Below, one piece after another: positions 16,541 to 25,712 of a DNA stretch of 63,346 nucleotides. Under the pieces are notes generated by a model. That model did no database searches. It was not told where the DNA came from and worked only from the letters and a program-made list of their open reading frames with translations. Source of the stretch: Planctomycetota bacterium. GTDB taxonomy: Bacteria; Planctomycetota; SZUA-567. The position numbers and the translations under genes were made by a program. Every line of letters begins with the position of its first letter. Positions within the stretch are counted from its first letter, which is position 1. The DNA lies in the NCBI GenBank assembly GCA_031261425.1, contig JAISJR010000051.1:1-63346 (forward strand), given 5' to 3'.

Positions 16541-16709
16541 TTCCGTCACTGCTTTTAAGGCACTTGGTAAAATTAAAAAATTACAAAAAAAATAATCACA
16601 CAGAATATGCTTGACTATTAGTCGGCAATACTTATGTTCCCACTCGGAGGCTTTGTTGGCGTGTTGGTATTGGCGCTGACATTGCCTTTTTTTTGGGGAG
16701 GGGCTATAA

Positions 16710-17573
16710 CTACACATCCTTGTCGCAATCACTCGGACGTAAATCGTTGATTGGCACGAAACTCCACGTCGTATATCCTTCGCGATTTGTGGAGTAGCGG
16801 AGGCAAAGTATCTGCTCAGCCAATTGCTTTAACTCTTCACGGGCAGGTCTCGTCATTTTTCCCGGTATTCTGACACCCCATGAAATAATGTAAGCAACAA
16901 TATCAGCCAGTTGGATAGCGGTAGTGAGATCGCTATGAACAAACATCGGCTCAGGGATGATGCTAGAAGAACGCGCCCGTCCCTTGGTTGTTTTCAAAAA
17001 ATAGCATTCCATTTCTCCAATTAAAATATGACATCGTGATTTTTCTAACTCATCAAAGACAATTGTCCCCATCGCCTTTTTATCTTCCAGAAAATAAAAA
17101 TAACGTTCAAAGAGAAAAGCATAATCTTTTCTCAAATACTTTCCGGGCTGAGCACGTGGAGCATCCTTATCCACAATACTGGCAAACGCTTTCACCCGAA
17201 AATTCGCGCAAATATCAATTAATCCTCGAACAAAAGCGATTTTCGCTTGGGCAAGAGCGGTCAATTCTCGTCGCGTAATACTCTCTTTTGCATCCCCTTT
17301 TTTGAGACAAGCAAGTGCTAACTGCCGCATTTCTTCAGGCATCATTACCTCCATCTGCTTGGCATGTTTAAATGTTTTATTTTTTAGGAGTTTTTTCCCT
17401 TTCAATTCTAACCCACCCTGACTGATTCTTCGCCCGAAAGTTTGTTCTTCCAGTGCATGGACAGCAAGAATACAATTCCACAAATCACGATCTTCTATCG
17501 CTACTCCGGCAAGAACCTCATAAGGAGGCGATCCGTCATGTCCACTTTCATCAACAAATAGAAAATAACTCAT
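16710..17573 (-). CDS. DUF3800 domain protein inserted in the trp operon
   Basis: The 287-residue product begins MSYFLFVDESGHDGSPPYEVLAGVAI, the DUF3800 signature (an RNase H-like fold with Asp/Glu in FVDESG). A later acidic segment reads DKDAPRAQPG..., and the C-terminal half has HSDLTTAIQLADIVAYIISWG, where the QLADxxAY motif is typical of the family. Function is unknown; relatives occur on phages and mobile elements. Codon use is visibly more AT-rich than the flanking trp genes, and the gene sits co-directionally between trpGD and trpCF with AT-rich spacers (77 and 169 bp). It is probably acquired. The start at 17573 is preferred to the upstream in-frame ATG at 17612. Confidence 0.85.
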   Translation of the reverse strand: MSYFLFVDESGHDGSPPYEVLAGVAIEDRDLWNCILAVHALEEQTFGRRISQGGLELKGKKLLKNKTFKHAKQMEVMMPEEMRQLALACLKKGDAKESITRRELTALAQAKIAFVRGLIDICANFRVKAFASIVDKDAPRAQPGKYLRKDYAFLFERYFYFLEDKKAMGTIVFDELEKSRCHILIGEMECYFLKTTKGRARSSSIIPEPMFVHSDLTTAIQLADIVAYIISWGVRIPGKMTRPAREELKQLAEQILCLRYSTNREGYTTWSFVPINDLRPSDCDKDV

Positions 17574-17650
17574 GTTGCCTACTCCAATATATGGTGTAAT
17601 TATAGAACGCACATTCTGGTTAATTTATTAACTGATTTTCAGCAATTACG

Positions 17651-19243
17651 TTACCCCGCCAACTGACCGGCGCGGCGGATGATTTCGTCTAATTTTGCCG
17701 CGACCCGTCCGGCGGCGAAGGCGTCGCGGACTAACGCCGCGCCTTCGACGATACTGCCGGACGCGCCGGTTACGAACAGTCCGGCGCCGGCGTTGAGGCA
17801 GACCGCGTCCAACGTCCCGCCGGTTTCGCCCGCGAGCAAACGCCGCGCGATGGCGACGTTGTCTTTGGCGGTGCCGCCTTTGAGCGACGCGGAGTCGCGC
17901 CCGCGAATACCCGCCTCGGCGGGGTCAAAAACAAATTCGCGCACTGTCCCGCCCGCTTCGCCCAACACGCAACGGGTCGGCGCGGCGCAGGAAAATTCGT
18001 CCAAACCGTCGGCGCTACGGACGGTCAACACCCGTTTCGCGCCGAGCAACAACGACGCTTCCGCCAACGGGCGCAACATAAAATCCTCCGGCGCGCCCAA
18101 CACTTGATATTGCGCTTTTGCCGGATTGGACAACGGTCCGAGCATATTCATCAGCGTCCGCACCGAGAGTTCTCGGCGGGCTTTGACGGCGTGTTTCATC
18201 GCGCTGTGATAGAGCGGCGCGAACAAAAAGACAAAGCCGGTGTCGGCGAGCAGACGTTCGGCTTGGCGCGGCGGCAGAGTGAGCGGGTAACCGAGTTCGC
18301 CGAAAAAGTCGGCGGAACCGCAAAAAGAACTGACCGCCCGATTGCCGTGTTTGGCGACCGCCTGCCCGCACGCGGCGGCGGCGATTGCCGCCATCGACGA
18401 AAGATTGAACGACCCTTTATTGTCGCCGCCGATGCCGACGATGTCCAACACCGGCATCGGCGCGGTGAACGGGGCGCACTTATCGACCATCACCGAAGCG
18501 CAACCGGCGATTTCCGCCGCCGTCGCGCCTTTGGCTTCAATCGCGCACAGAAAACCGGCTAATTGCGCGTCGCCTAAATTGCCCTCCGCCATTTCCAACA
18601 TAAAGGCGCGGGCGGTTTCCTGCGTCAAATTTTTTCCCGCGAGCAACTCCATCAGCGTTTTTTTCGCCGGAAACGGCTCGCGGCGATAATTGACGAAATT
18701 TTCCAGCACCCGCCGCCCGTATTCCGAGCCGACCGATTCGGGGTGAAACTGCACGCCCTCGGCGATAAATTCACGATGGCGAAGCGCCATAATATCGCCG
18801 TCCGTCCGGCTCCACGCCGACGCTTCCAAACAGTCCGGCAGGTCTTCGACCACGAGCGAGTGATAGCGCATAAACGACGCGGGCGAGGGGAGATTGCGAA
18901 AACCACCGCGCCCGTCGTGCAGAATTTCGTCGCTCTTGCCGTGCATAATCCGCCGTCCGCGCCGGACGCGCCCGCCGAGCGTCGCCGCCAAAATTTCGTG
19001 TCCCAGGCAGACGCCGAAAATCGGGACGCGACCGAGAAAGCGCCGGACGACCTCGGCGCTGTCGGGATACTCTTCCGGTCGTCCGGGTCCGGGGGATAAA
19101 ATAATGCCGTCGAGCGGCAGACCTTCCAAGTCCGCCGGACGGAACGAGCCGTAACGCGCGGTTTGCACCGCGCCGGCGATTTCGCCCAACATCTGCGCGA
19201 GATTGAACGTGAACGAGTCAAAATGGTCGATGAGTAGTCGCAT
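17651..19243 (-). CDS. trpGD: Fused anthranilate synthase glutaminase (TrpG) / anthranilate phosphoribosyltransferase (TrpD)
   Basis: The TrpG part (about 1-190) is a class I glutamine amidotransferase that supplies ammonia to TrpE. It has the nucleophile Cys79 (FGVCLGHE) and His167/Glu169 (QFHPES). The TrpD part (about 195-530) transfers phosphoribose to anthranilate and shows GIGGDNKGSFNLSS, KHGNRAVSS and a downstream PLSNPAKAQYQVLG. The 530-residue size matches TrpGD fusions of enterobacteria. The ATG at 19243 lies 1 bp after the trpE stop. The fusion plus the separate TrpCF fusion gives a compact five-gene trp operon. Confidence 0.95.
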   Translation of the reverse strand: MRLLIDHFDSFTFNLAQMLGEIAGAVQTARYGSFRPADLEGLPLDGIILSPGPGRPEEYPDSAEVVRRFLGRVPIFGVCLGHEILAATLGGRVRRGRRIMHGKSDEILHDGRGGFRNLPSPASFMRYHSLVVEDLPDCLEASAWSRTDGDIMALRHREFIAEGVQFHPESVGSEYGRRVLENFVNYRREPFPAKKTLMELLAGKNLTQETARAFMLEMAEGNLGDAQLAGFLCAIEAKGATAAEIAGCASVMVDKCAPFTAPMPVLDIVGIGGDNKGSFNLSSMAAIAAAACGQAVAKHGNRAVSSFCGSADFFGELGYPLTLPPRQAERLLADTGFVFLFAPLYHSAMKHAVKARRELSVRTLMNMLGPLSNPAKAQYQVLGAPEDFMLRPLAEASLLLGAKRVLTVRSADGLDEFSCAAPTRCVLGEAGGTVREFVFDPAEAGIRGRDSASLKGGTAKDNVAIARRLLAGETGGTLDAVCLNAGAGLFVTGASGSIVEGAALVRDAFAAGRVAAKLDEIIRRAGQLAG

Positions 19244-19244
19244 C

Positions 19245-20672
19245 CTATGCCTCCTTCGCCGGCAAATCGAGGGCGGCAAGCAACGCCCCAAGTTTATGGT
19301 TGGTCTCCGCCAATTCTTTTTCCGGCACGGAATCGTGGACAATACCCGCGCCCGCTTGCAACCACAGTTTTTTGCCCTTTTGCAAAACGCAACGAATGGC
19401 GATGCAGGTGTTGAAATCGCCGTCCGGTTCAAGGTAGCCCACGATGCCGGAATAAAACCGCCGCGGGCGGCGCTCTAATTTATCCAACGTTTCCATCGCC
19501 CGAATTTTCGGCGCGCCGGAAATGGTGCCGGCGGGAAACGACAGGCGGATGGCGTCAAGTTTTTCGGCGGCGGGGTCCAACTCCGCTTCGACGCGCGACG
19601 AGAGATGCATCACGTGCGAGTAATGCTCCACCGACATCAGGTCGGCGACTTTGACGGTGCCGGTTTTCGCGACGCGACCGAGGTCGTTGCGGGCTAAATC
19701 GACCAACATCATATGTTCGGCGCGTTCCTTTTCGTCCGCCAATAAATCCCGCTCCAATTCCGCGTTCGCCGCCGCGTCGGCGCGGCGCGGGCGCGTGCCG
19801 GCGAGCGGCTTAATCGTCAGACGTCCTTCCTGCAAACGGACGTGCATTTCCGGCGACGCGCCGAAAAGTTGGAAATCGCCGAAATCAATATGAAACATAT
19901 AGGGCGAGGGATTGATGGAGCGCAGACGCCGGTAACTCTCGAACGACGGGCGCTCGGTCTCGACCTCGACCCGCCGCGACAACACGGCTTGGATAAAGCC
20001 GCCGGCTTCGATGTCGCGCTTGATGGATTCCACGCCGGCGAGAAATTCGCGGTCGCCCGCCGCGTCGGGGATAAGGCGGGCGTTCGCCGGAATTTCCGGC
20101 TCGGTCAGATAATTGAAATCGAAGTCGCGAATCCGCCGCTCCACCGCGTCGAGCGCGGTCGGCAAATCCGTTTCGTGTTCGTGATAATTGACGCCGTGCA
20201 AATAAATAACGTCGGCGTGATGGTCGTAAATCAAATAAACGTGTCCGAAGAGAAACACCGCGTCGTCGATGCCGATGTCGTCGGTTTTCGGCGTCAGGCG
20301 AATTTGGTCGCAACGGGCGGCGAACTCGTAACCGACGAAGCCGAAGCCGCCGCACGGATAAGGAAAGTCCTGATGGAGCGCCGGATGTTGGTTGGCGAAC
20401 CACGCGGCGGCGTCCAAAATATCGCGCACGGGCGTCGAAACAAACGGGCGCTCGCTCCCGCCCGCCGGACGAAACAGCACGTCCGCGCCGCGTTGCATCA
20501 GGCGAAACGCCTCGTCCAAAACCAGCAACGAATAACGGGAGCGCCCGCGCTCGAAAGACGAGGACTCGAAAAGAATCCGCGCGCCGAGTTTGCGCGCCAA
20601 GGCGAATGGGGTGAACCGCTCGCCCGGCAACATACGGATGACGCCGTCGGCGCGGATGTCTGGGTTTGCCAT
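19245..20672 (-). CDS. trpE: Anthranilate synthase component I
   Basis: TrpE makes anthranilate from chorismate with ammonia from TrpG. The 475-residue protein has an N-terminal feedback-site-like LFESSSFERGRSRYS, and the chorismate-binding blocks LAGTRPRR, ERAEHMMLVDLARNDLG, SFPAGTISGAPKIRAMETL, GIVGYL and LQAGAGIVHDSVPE. I chose ATG 20672 because GGAG lies 6 nt upstream; an in-frame TTG 12 bp earlier is less likely. It is the first gene of the operon. I see no Trp-rich leader peptide or trp attenuator before it. Confidence 0.96.
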   Translation of the reverse strand: MANPDIRADGVIRMLPGERFTPFALARKLGARILFESSSFERGRSRYSLLVLDEAFRLMQRGADVLFRPAGGSERPFVSTPVRDILDAAAWFANQHPALHQDFPYPCGGFGFVGYEFAARCDQIRLTPKTDDIGIDDAVFLFGHVYLIYDHHADVIYLHGVNYHEHETDLPTALDAVERRIRDFDFNYLTEPEIPANARLIPDAAGDREFLAGVESIKRDIEAGGFIQAVLSRRVEVETERPSFESYRRLRSINPSPYMFHIDFGDFQLFGASPEMHVRLQEGRLTIKPLAGTRPRRADAAANAELERDLLADEKERAEHMMLVDLARNDLGRVAKTGTVKVADLMSVEHYSHVMHLSSRVEAELDPAAEKLDAIRLSFPAGTISGAPKIRAMETLDKLERRPRRFYSGIVGYLEPDGDFNTCIAIRCVLQKGKKLWLQAGAGIVHDSVPEKELAETNHKLGALLAALDLPAKEA

Positions 20673-20732
20673 TACGAACTCCAATTTGCTGAACCGAGAA
20701 AACGAGCGTTAATTCAAGAGCCGGAGATGCGT

Positions 20733-20758
20733 CCACGAAACCGAGCGAAAATTCGTGG
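20733..20758. other. Short hairpin between the Rpn nuclease gene and trpE
   Basis: CCACGAA and TTCGTGG form a 7-bp stem around a 12-nt loop. There is no T run, so it is not a standard terminator; its role is unclear. Confidence 0.35.
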
Positions 20759-20802
20759 ATAAGTTTTTTCTTTTAGAAACTTCTTTTCATTTTTTATTGG
20801 CG

Positions 20803-21705
20803 CTAAATTTTATCGATTTCCGCTTTGGTCAATCCGGTCGCCGCGATTATTTGCGCCGCCGGAAGCCCCAATTTTTTAAGATTACGCGCCGTTTCGCGAA
20901 TGGCTTCCGCGCGTCCTTGGGCAAGCCCTTTTTCGAGTCCTTTCTTAACCCCCTGTTTTTCGCCTTTGGCAAAGCCCTTTTTCGCCGCCCATTCAACCGA
21001 GTTGCGCTCATACGCCTGATTGTCCAAAAACTTCTCATACGCCCGCCGTTGCGCCGCCGGCATCCGGTCCACCAACAATTTCTGCCGCGCCTCGACCAAG
21101 CCCTTCGCCCGAAATTCCTCTTTAATCTCGTCCGTCTGCAAATAATAAAGCCACTCGTCGAGCGGGTCCCGCGTCTGCAAATCAAAACGGTTGACTTTCA
21201 AAATATAGTATTCGGGAAAAATCGCCGACACCGCCCCTTTGCCCAAAAATTCCCGCTGTTTGTCGGTCAATTGCAAGATGTCGTGCCGGTGAATCCCCGC
21301 AAACTGCGTCGTGCCGTGATACACGTAGTCCTTGCCGTGTCCCAAATCAAAATACACGATGTTGACCGAATAAACTTTCGCCAACGTCCCGTAGCGGTCG
21401 CCGATTTTCACCCGCTCGCTAATCGCTTTCGACACGCCGAACAACATCCGGTAAAAATAATCCGGCTCGTCGCTATTTTGCAATTCAATCAAAAAAATCT
21501 CGCCCTTGTCGTTTTTCACCACAATATCGACGCGATTGAACTTGCGCTCCGGCGCGTCCCGATTGGCTTCGCTTTCGAGGACTTCGACGATTTTAATGTC
21601 GTCTTTCAGCAGTTCCGACAAAAATCCCTCGACGCGGACAAAACTCGATTTGTCCCGCCACAGGTTCTTGACAAACCAATCAAAACGAATGCTACGAACG
21701 GACAT
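20803..21705 (-). CDS. Rpn-family PD-(D/E)XK nuclease / putative transposase
   Basis: The 300-residue protein matches the Rpn/PDDEXK_2 family of recombination-promoting nucleases. It opens MSVRSIRFDWFVKNLWRDKSSF, and the nuclease core is RVDIVVKNDKGEIFLIELQNS (Asp and Glu-x-Gln of the D-ExQ motif). MLFGVSKAISERVKIGDRYGTLAKVYSVNIVYF then follows. The C-terminus has a Lys/Gly-rich repeat tract (KGEKQGVKKGLEKGLAQGRAEA), common in this family, and an HTH-like helix pair. GAGGACGAG lies before ATG 21705. It sits between trpE and the 2-oxoacid oxidoreductase gene, where one would expect that enzyme's beta subunit. Confidence 0.88.
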   Translation of the reverse strand: MSVRSIRFDWFVKNLWRDKSSFVRVEGFLSELLKDDIKIVEVLESEANRDAPERKFNRVDIVVKNDKGEIFLIELQNSDEPDYFYRMLFGVSKAISERVKIGDRYGTLAKVYSVNIVYFDLGHGKDYVYHGTTQFAGIHRHDILQLTDKQREFLGKGAVSAIFPEYYILKVNRFDLQTRDPLDEWLYYLQTDEIKEEFRAKGLVEARQKLLVDRMPAAQRRAYEKFLDNQAYERNSVEWAAKKGFAKGEKQGVKKGLEKGLAQGRAEAIRETARNLKKLGLPAAQIIAATGLTKAEIDKI

Positions 21706-21788
21706 TGTCTCGTCCTCAAAAGAAAGAACGTATCCACAGAGCGAAGGTTTGACTAGAACCACCGCGTTTGGCAATTGCGCCGCCCGCG

Positions 21789-22823
21789 TTAAATCGCCGC
21801 TAAAATTTCGTCCGCCGTGACTAAATTGCCGCCCATGCGGTTGACCAATTCAACCGGCTTGGCGCAGTTAATCGCCAATTTCACCTCGTCGCGGAATTGC
21901 CCGTTCGACATTTCGACGACGATAATTTTTTTGACCGGCGCCGCGATTTTTTGCAGTTCGTCCTGCGCCAACGGGAACAGCGTCTGCGGGCGGAACAAAC
22001 CGACTTTTTTGCCGGCGGCGCGGGCTTTATCGACGGCGGTGCGCGCCACGCGACTGCACGCGCCATACGCCGTCAGCAAAATTTCCGCGTCGGCGGTCTG
22101 ATAACTCTCAAATTTCGCTTCCCGCGCCGCGATGTCCGCGTATTTGCGTTGCAGTTTTTCGTTGTGCGCCTGCAAAGCGTTGAAATCGAGAAAAATACTG
22201 GTGACTAAATTTTTCATCGTCGCCGCGTCGCCGCCGACGCTCCACTCTTTGTCGGGCGCCGGCGCGAGCGCTTCGTCGGGATACGTCAGCGGTTCAATCA
22301 TTTGCCCCAACACGCCGTCGGCAAGCACATACACCGGCGAGCGGTATTTGTCCGCCAGCGCGAACGCGGCGCGGGTATGGTCGCACATTTCCTGCACCGA
22401 ATTGGGCGCGAGCACGATGCATTTGTAATTGCCGTGTCCGCCGCCTTTGACCACTTGGTTGTAGTCGGCTTGTTCGGGACCGATGTTGCCGAGACCGGGT
22501 CCGGCGCGCATCACGTCAACAATCACCGCCGGCAATTCCGCGCCGGCGAGATAGGACACGCCTTCCTGTTTCAGCGAAATGCCCGGACCGGACGACGCGG
22601 TCATCACGCGACGACCGGTCGCCGCCGCGCCATAGACCATATTGATGGCGGCTTCTTCGGATTCGGCTTGGACAAATTTGCGCCCGCACTGCGGAAACAG
22701 TTTGGCGGCATCGTGCAAAATTTCGCTGGCGGGCGTAATCGGATAACCGAAATAACCGTCGCAACCGGCGTATAACGCGCCGATAATCACGGCGGAATTG
22801 CCTTTGGCAAGTTTGGTGGGCAT
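21789..22823 (-). CDS. vorB: 2-oxoacid:ferredoxin oxidoreductase alpha subunit (VorB-like)
   Basis: The alpha subunit of a ferredoxin-dependent oxidoreductase that decarboxylates branched-chain or other 2-oxoacids to acyl-CoA in anaerobes. The 344-residue product has [65 protein letters not shown] and a C-terminal domain II with [20 protein letters not shown]. KorA-type enzymes are similar, so the substrate is uncertain. The 2x[4Fe-4S] ferredoxin gene lies upstream on the same strand, but two unrelated genes separate them and the TPP-binding beta and gamma subunits are absent downstream. The operon appears broken up. Confidence 0.88.
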   Translation of the reverse strand: MPTKLAKGNSAVIIGALYAGCDGYFGYPITPASEILHDAAKLFPQCGRKFVQAESEEAAINMVYGAAATGRRVMTASSGPGISLKQEGVSYLAGAELPAVIVDVMRAGPGLGNIGPEQADYNQVVKGGGHGNYKCIVLAPNSVQEMCDHTRAAFALADKYRSPVYVLADGVLGQMIEPLTYPDEALAPAPDKEWSVGGDAATMKNLVTSIFLDFNALQAHNEKLQRKYADIAAREAKFESYQTADAEILLTAYGACSRVARTAVDKARAAGKKVGLFRPQTLFPLAQDELQKIAAPVKKIIVVEMSNGQFRDEVKLAINCAKPVELVNRMGGNLVTADEILAAI

Positions 22824-22826
22824 AAC

Positions 22827-23474
22827 TTAACTCTCCTTTATTTTACCCTGTATATCAAAAAACTCAGTAGTGACACTCTCGTCAAATCCCAGACAAAATT
22901 GATTGCCTTTTGCCGTGTAGATATAAATTTCTTTCTGCTTCTTCATATCATCGAATGGTCTTTTAAATTCAACACAACAAAGGACCTCTTTATTCCTCGG
23001 TATTGGAAAATCACATACAAATGCCTCATCTATCTCGACAGGGAAATATCTACCATTTATGATTATAGCAACGCCGTATTCTTGGCGCCAAAACGAATTG
23101 ACATTGCCACAATTTTCAATCATAAGAGAAAGAAGTGTACCTTTTCTTTTCTCTACTCGTGAGTCATCTCCTGTTTCATCAGGCATATCATCAAACATAT
23201 CATACGATATACATTCAATTTCTTTCTTAGATTCTTCTATGTCGAACTTTCCTTTGAGCATTTCATTTTCAGGAAATAGTTTATCCCGTAAAGCCGCAAT
23301 GACTGCGCCACATGTGCCAATAGCAATAAAAAGTTGAATTATGAAATCCGAAAATTTACTCGCGCTTCCCCAGTATAAAAGTGCAATCAGCAAAATAACT
23401 AAAGCCACAATAACACAGTAGCGATGATTCTTAATCGCTTGCATACAGCGGTATTCTTTGCATTTACCAAACAT
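22827..23474 (-). CDS. Unknown membrane-anchored protein, AT-rich
   Basis: A 215-residue protein with two N-terminal membrane segments (about 19-35 VIVALVILLIALLYWG and 45-62 IIQLFIAIGTCGAVIAAL), and a soluble domain of mixed charge rich in beta-like segments (GTLLSLMIENCGNVNSFW). No domain is recognised. The base composition is clearly lower in G+C than neighbours. A good Shine-Dalgarno (AAAGGGG) precedes it, and its last codons contain the ribosome-binding site of vorB (stop at 22827, vorB ATG at 22823). It looks like a gene inserted tightly in front of vorB. Confidence 0.65.
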   Translation of the reverse strand: MFGKCKEYRCMQAIKNHRYCVIVALVILLIALLYWGSASKFSDFIIQLFIAIGTCGAVIAALRDKLFPENEMLKGKFDIEESKKEIECISYDMFDDMPDETGDDSRVEKRKGTLLSLMIENCGNVNSFWRQEYGVAIIINGRYFPVEIDEAFVCDFPIPRNKEVLCCVEFKRPFDDMKKQKEIYIYTAKGNQFCLGFDESVTTEFFDIQGKIKES

Positions 23475-23508
23475 AACAGCCCCTTTCTTTTTTATGATTT
23501 TCCCAATT

Positions 23509-23790
23509 TTACGCGAAAGCGAACCGCGGCGCGGCGGTAAAATTCGCGCTTTGCCGGTGAAGCATTTCGTAGAGCATCTCCGGTGCGAAATCGACGCCGT
23601 TATCCCAACATAACGTATCGCGATTCACTTGAACGGCGGCGAATTTTTCCAAATCAAGCAATTCGCGCACGACCGCGCGCCGGTCGCCGACCAATTTGTC
23701 ATAAAAATCAATCTCGCCGGACGCGCCGTCGTTGAACGTCAACCAAATCCGATACGCTTCTTGCCACTCGGCGTCAGTAACCCCAATCAT
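23509..23790 (-). CDS. DUF2442 domain protein
   Basis: A 93-residue protein with the DUF2442 pattern: YRIWLTFNDGASGEIDFYD, LLDLEKFAAVQVNRDTLCWDNGVDFAPEMLYE. Members are often encoded next to DUF4160 or toxin-like partners, but no such partner is seen here. Tandem ATGs occur at 23793 and 23790; the second is better placed after GAGG. It lies between the ferredoxin and vorB genes. Confidence 0.8.
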   Translation of the reverse strand: MIGVTDAEWQEAYRIWLTFNDGASGEIDFYDKLVGDRRAVVRELLDLEKFAAVQVNRDTLCWDNGVDFAPEMLYEMLHRQSANFTAAPRFAFA

Positions 23791-23812
23791 CATTTCCTCA
23801 CGACGGACTTCA

Positions 23813-24025
23813 TTATTCTTTAATCACCGACAAACAATTCGGTTCGGGGCAGGTGTAATAACAGTTGCCACAACCGACGCAACCGGCGCCGGCGTATTCG
23901 ATATATTCGTAGCCGCGGTCGTTGAGTTTGCCGCTCGGTCGCAACAATTTTTTCGGACACGCCAAAGCGCACCGTCCGCACGCCTTACATTCCAACGCCA
24001 CGATTTGCGGATAAGGAACTTCCAT
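23813..24025 (-). CDS. 2x[4Fe-4S] ferredoxin subunit of the 2-oxoacid oxidoreductase
   Basis: A 70-residue ferredoxin with two cluster motifs, [12 protein letters not shown] and [16 protein letters not shown]. It has the insert-and-tail arrangement of the delta/ferredoxin subunit that precedes VorB or KorA in oxidoreductase operons, and would pass electrons from the enzyme to external ferredoxin. GGGAGAAAATA precedes ATG 24025. Two accessory genes separate it from vorB. Confidence 0.9.
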   Translation of the reverse strand: MEVPYPQIVALECKACGRCALACPKKLLRPSGKLNDRGYEYIEYAGAGCVGCGNCYYTCPEPNCLSVIKE

Positions 24026-24051
24026 TATTTTCTCCCTTCTCAAAGAAAGAA

Positions 24052-24161
24052 AAATTACAAATTAAAAATTAAAAATGGCGGAGTTTGATGCACAAATTCG
24101 CTTCGCGCCATTTTGATAATGCCTCCTGAATTTTTAATTCGTAATTTTTAATTTGTAATTG
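24052..24161. repeat. Arm-core intergenic hairpin (family A)
   Basis: AATTAAAAATT arms; the core is GGCGGAGTTTGATGC, CAAATTCGCTTCGCGCCATT and TTTTGATAATGCCTCC. It gives one of the clearest core sequences. Confidence 0.85.
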
Positions 24162-25487
24162 TTACCCCGCCGCCTCTCCCGCCGCCGTCTCCGCTTCGAC
24201 CGCCGCCGGCTCCGCCGTCTCTTGAACTTCCGCGATAATTTCCGGGTCGAGGTTGTTCACCATTGATTGCATTTCCAACGCCTCTTTCTTTTTCTCCGCC
24301 GCGTGGGTTTTGCGCATCCGGTCATCGACGAGCCGTTGCTGATAACCCGCCACCGCGAACTTGTAAATTTTATCCGCGTCCTTGCCGGAAATGCCGGCGA
24401 TTTTCGCCAACTCGCCGGTGCCGGATTCGACGATGTCTTGGAAGCACTCGAAGCCGTTCATCGTCAAATTATTGGCGATTTCGTCGTTGATTTCCGGTAA
24501 CGCCGCGATTTCTTCGCGTCCGAGCGCCCGCCATTCGCTATGCTGGTCCACCGTCATCACGCTTAAATCCCAACCGGTGAGTTTGCTCGACAGCCGCACG
24601 TTTTGCCCTTTGCGCCCGATGGCAAGCGAGAGTTGTTCGTCGTCAACGATGACGCGGGCGCGATTGCGGCGCGCGTCAAATTCGATGGCTTGAATTTCGG
24701 CGGGCGCCAGCGCGTTGCGGATAAACATTTCGATATTGTCGTTCCAGCGCACGATGTCGATTTTTTCGCCGCCGAGTTCATCGACGATATTGCGGATGCG
24801 ACTGCCCTTCACGCCGACGCAGGCGCCGACCGGGTCCACGCGGCTGTCGGGACACGTTACCGCGAGTTTCGTCCGGTAACCCGGCTCGCGGACGATGCCT
24901 TTGATTTCGACGACGTGGTCAAAAATTTCCGGCACTTCCATTTCAAACATTTCGCGCACGAGGTTCGGATGGGTGCGCGAGAGCGTGATTTGCACGCGAT
25001 TGCCGCGTTTGCGGACGCTGGTTACGTAACAGCGCAGACGCTCGCCGGGTTTGTAATTTTCCGCCGGCACCTGTTCGTTGCGCGGGACGAGGGCTTCGAT
25101 GTTGCCGATGTTGACGACCACGGCGCCGCGCTCGACGCGCTGAACGCTACCGACGACGACCGTGCCTTCTTTCTCGCGATAGTTGCCAAACACGACATCG
25201 CTTTCGGCTTCGCGAATCCGCTGGATGATGATTTGCTTCGCCGTTTGCGCGGCAATGCGCCCGAAGATGGCGGGGTCTAAAATTTTCAGCGGACGGTCGC
25301 CGTCAAGCAACACGATGTCGCCGGTGTCGCGGCTGATGCGGATGCGGAGTTCCTCGATGTCGGGGAATTTTTTGCGGGCGGCGGCGACGAGCGCCGTTTC
25401 GACGCCGTCGAGCAACAGTTCGCGGTCAACGCCTTTTTCCATTTGCAAACTGCTGAGCAGTCGCAGAAATTCTTCATTGCCGGGCAT
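24162..25487 (-). CDS. nusA: Transcription termination/antitermination factor NusA
   Basis: NusA binds RNA polymerase and nascent RNA to modulate pausing, termination and antitermination. The 441-residue protein has the N-terminal polymerase-binding domain (FLRLLSSLQMEKGVDRELLLDGVETALVAAARK), an S1 domain (about 135-200), and two KH domains (VGACVGVKGSRIRNIVDELGGEKIDIV and LSLAIGRKGQNVRLSSKLTGWDL). A helix-hairpin-helix-like C-terminal unit (FECFQDIVESGTGELAKIAGISGKDADKI) precedes a Glu/Ala-rich tail. ATG 25487 follows GAGAGG. The usual neighbours rimP and infB are not present. Confidence 0.96.
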   Translation of the reverse strand: MPGNEEFLRLLSSLQMEKGVDRELLLDGVETALVAAARKKFPDIEELRIRISRDTGDIVLLDGDRPLKILDPAIFGRIAAQTAKQIIIQRIREAESDVVFGNYREKEGTVVVGSVQRVERGAVVVNIGNIEALVPRNEQVPAENYKPGERLRCYVTSVRKRGNRVQITLSRTHPNLVREMFEMEVPEIFDHVVEIKGIVREPGYRTKLAVTCPDSRVDPVGACVGVKGSRIRNIVDELGGEKIDIVRWNDNIEMFIRNALAPAEIQAIEFDARRNRARVIVDDEQLSLAIGRKGQNVRLSSKLTGWDLSVMTVDQHSEWRALGREEIAALPEINDEIANNLTMNGFECFQDIVESGTGELAKIAGISGKDADKIYKFAVAGYQQRLVDDRMRKTHAAEKKKEALEMQSMVNNLDPEIIAEVQETAEPAAVEAETAAGEAAG

Positions 25488-25629
25488 AATTTTACCTCTC
25501 GCTAAAAGTAAGAAATCGCCAAAAAAGAAAAAACGGTCGCGGTCGCCCGCGTCCGTCGTCAAAAAAACACCTGCCTGTCCCACGGGCGCGTATCGTAAAA
25601 AGACGCTTCTGAAAGTCAAACGAAAAGAG

Positions 25630-25712
25630 CAATTAACAATTAACAATTAACAATTAAAAATTAACAATTAAAACTCCGCCATTGTTAATTGTTAATTGTT
25701 AATTTTTAATTG
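25630..25712. repeat. Minimal family A hairpin with AATTAAC arms
   Basis: The arms (AATTAACAATTAACAATT and its complement) are separated by little more than the AAACTCCGCCA box, so this copy lacks most of the core. It overlaps the 3' end of the GNAT gene. Confidence 0.75.

Noticed and set aside
19842-20762. 306-codon plus-strand open frame
   Set aside because: It is the mirror of trpE. The high G+C content and codon bias produce long open antisense frames throughout the window.
20673-20802. Possible trp leader/attenuator before trpE
   Set aside because: No short Trp-rich frame or terminator/antiterminator pair is visible; only a weak hairpin without a T run.
20755-21756. 333-codon plus-strand open frame
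   Set aside because: It is antisense to the Rpn nuclease gene, whose motifs and ribosome-binding site are convincing.
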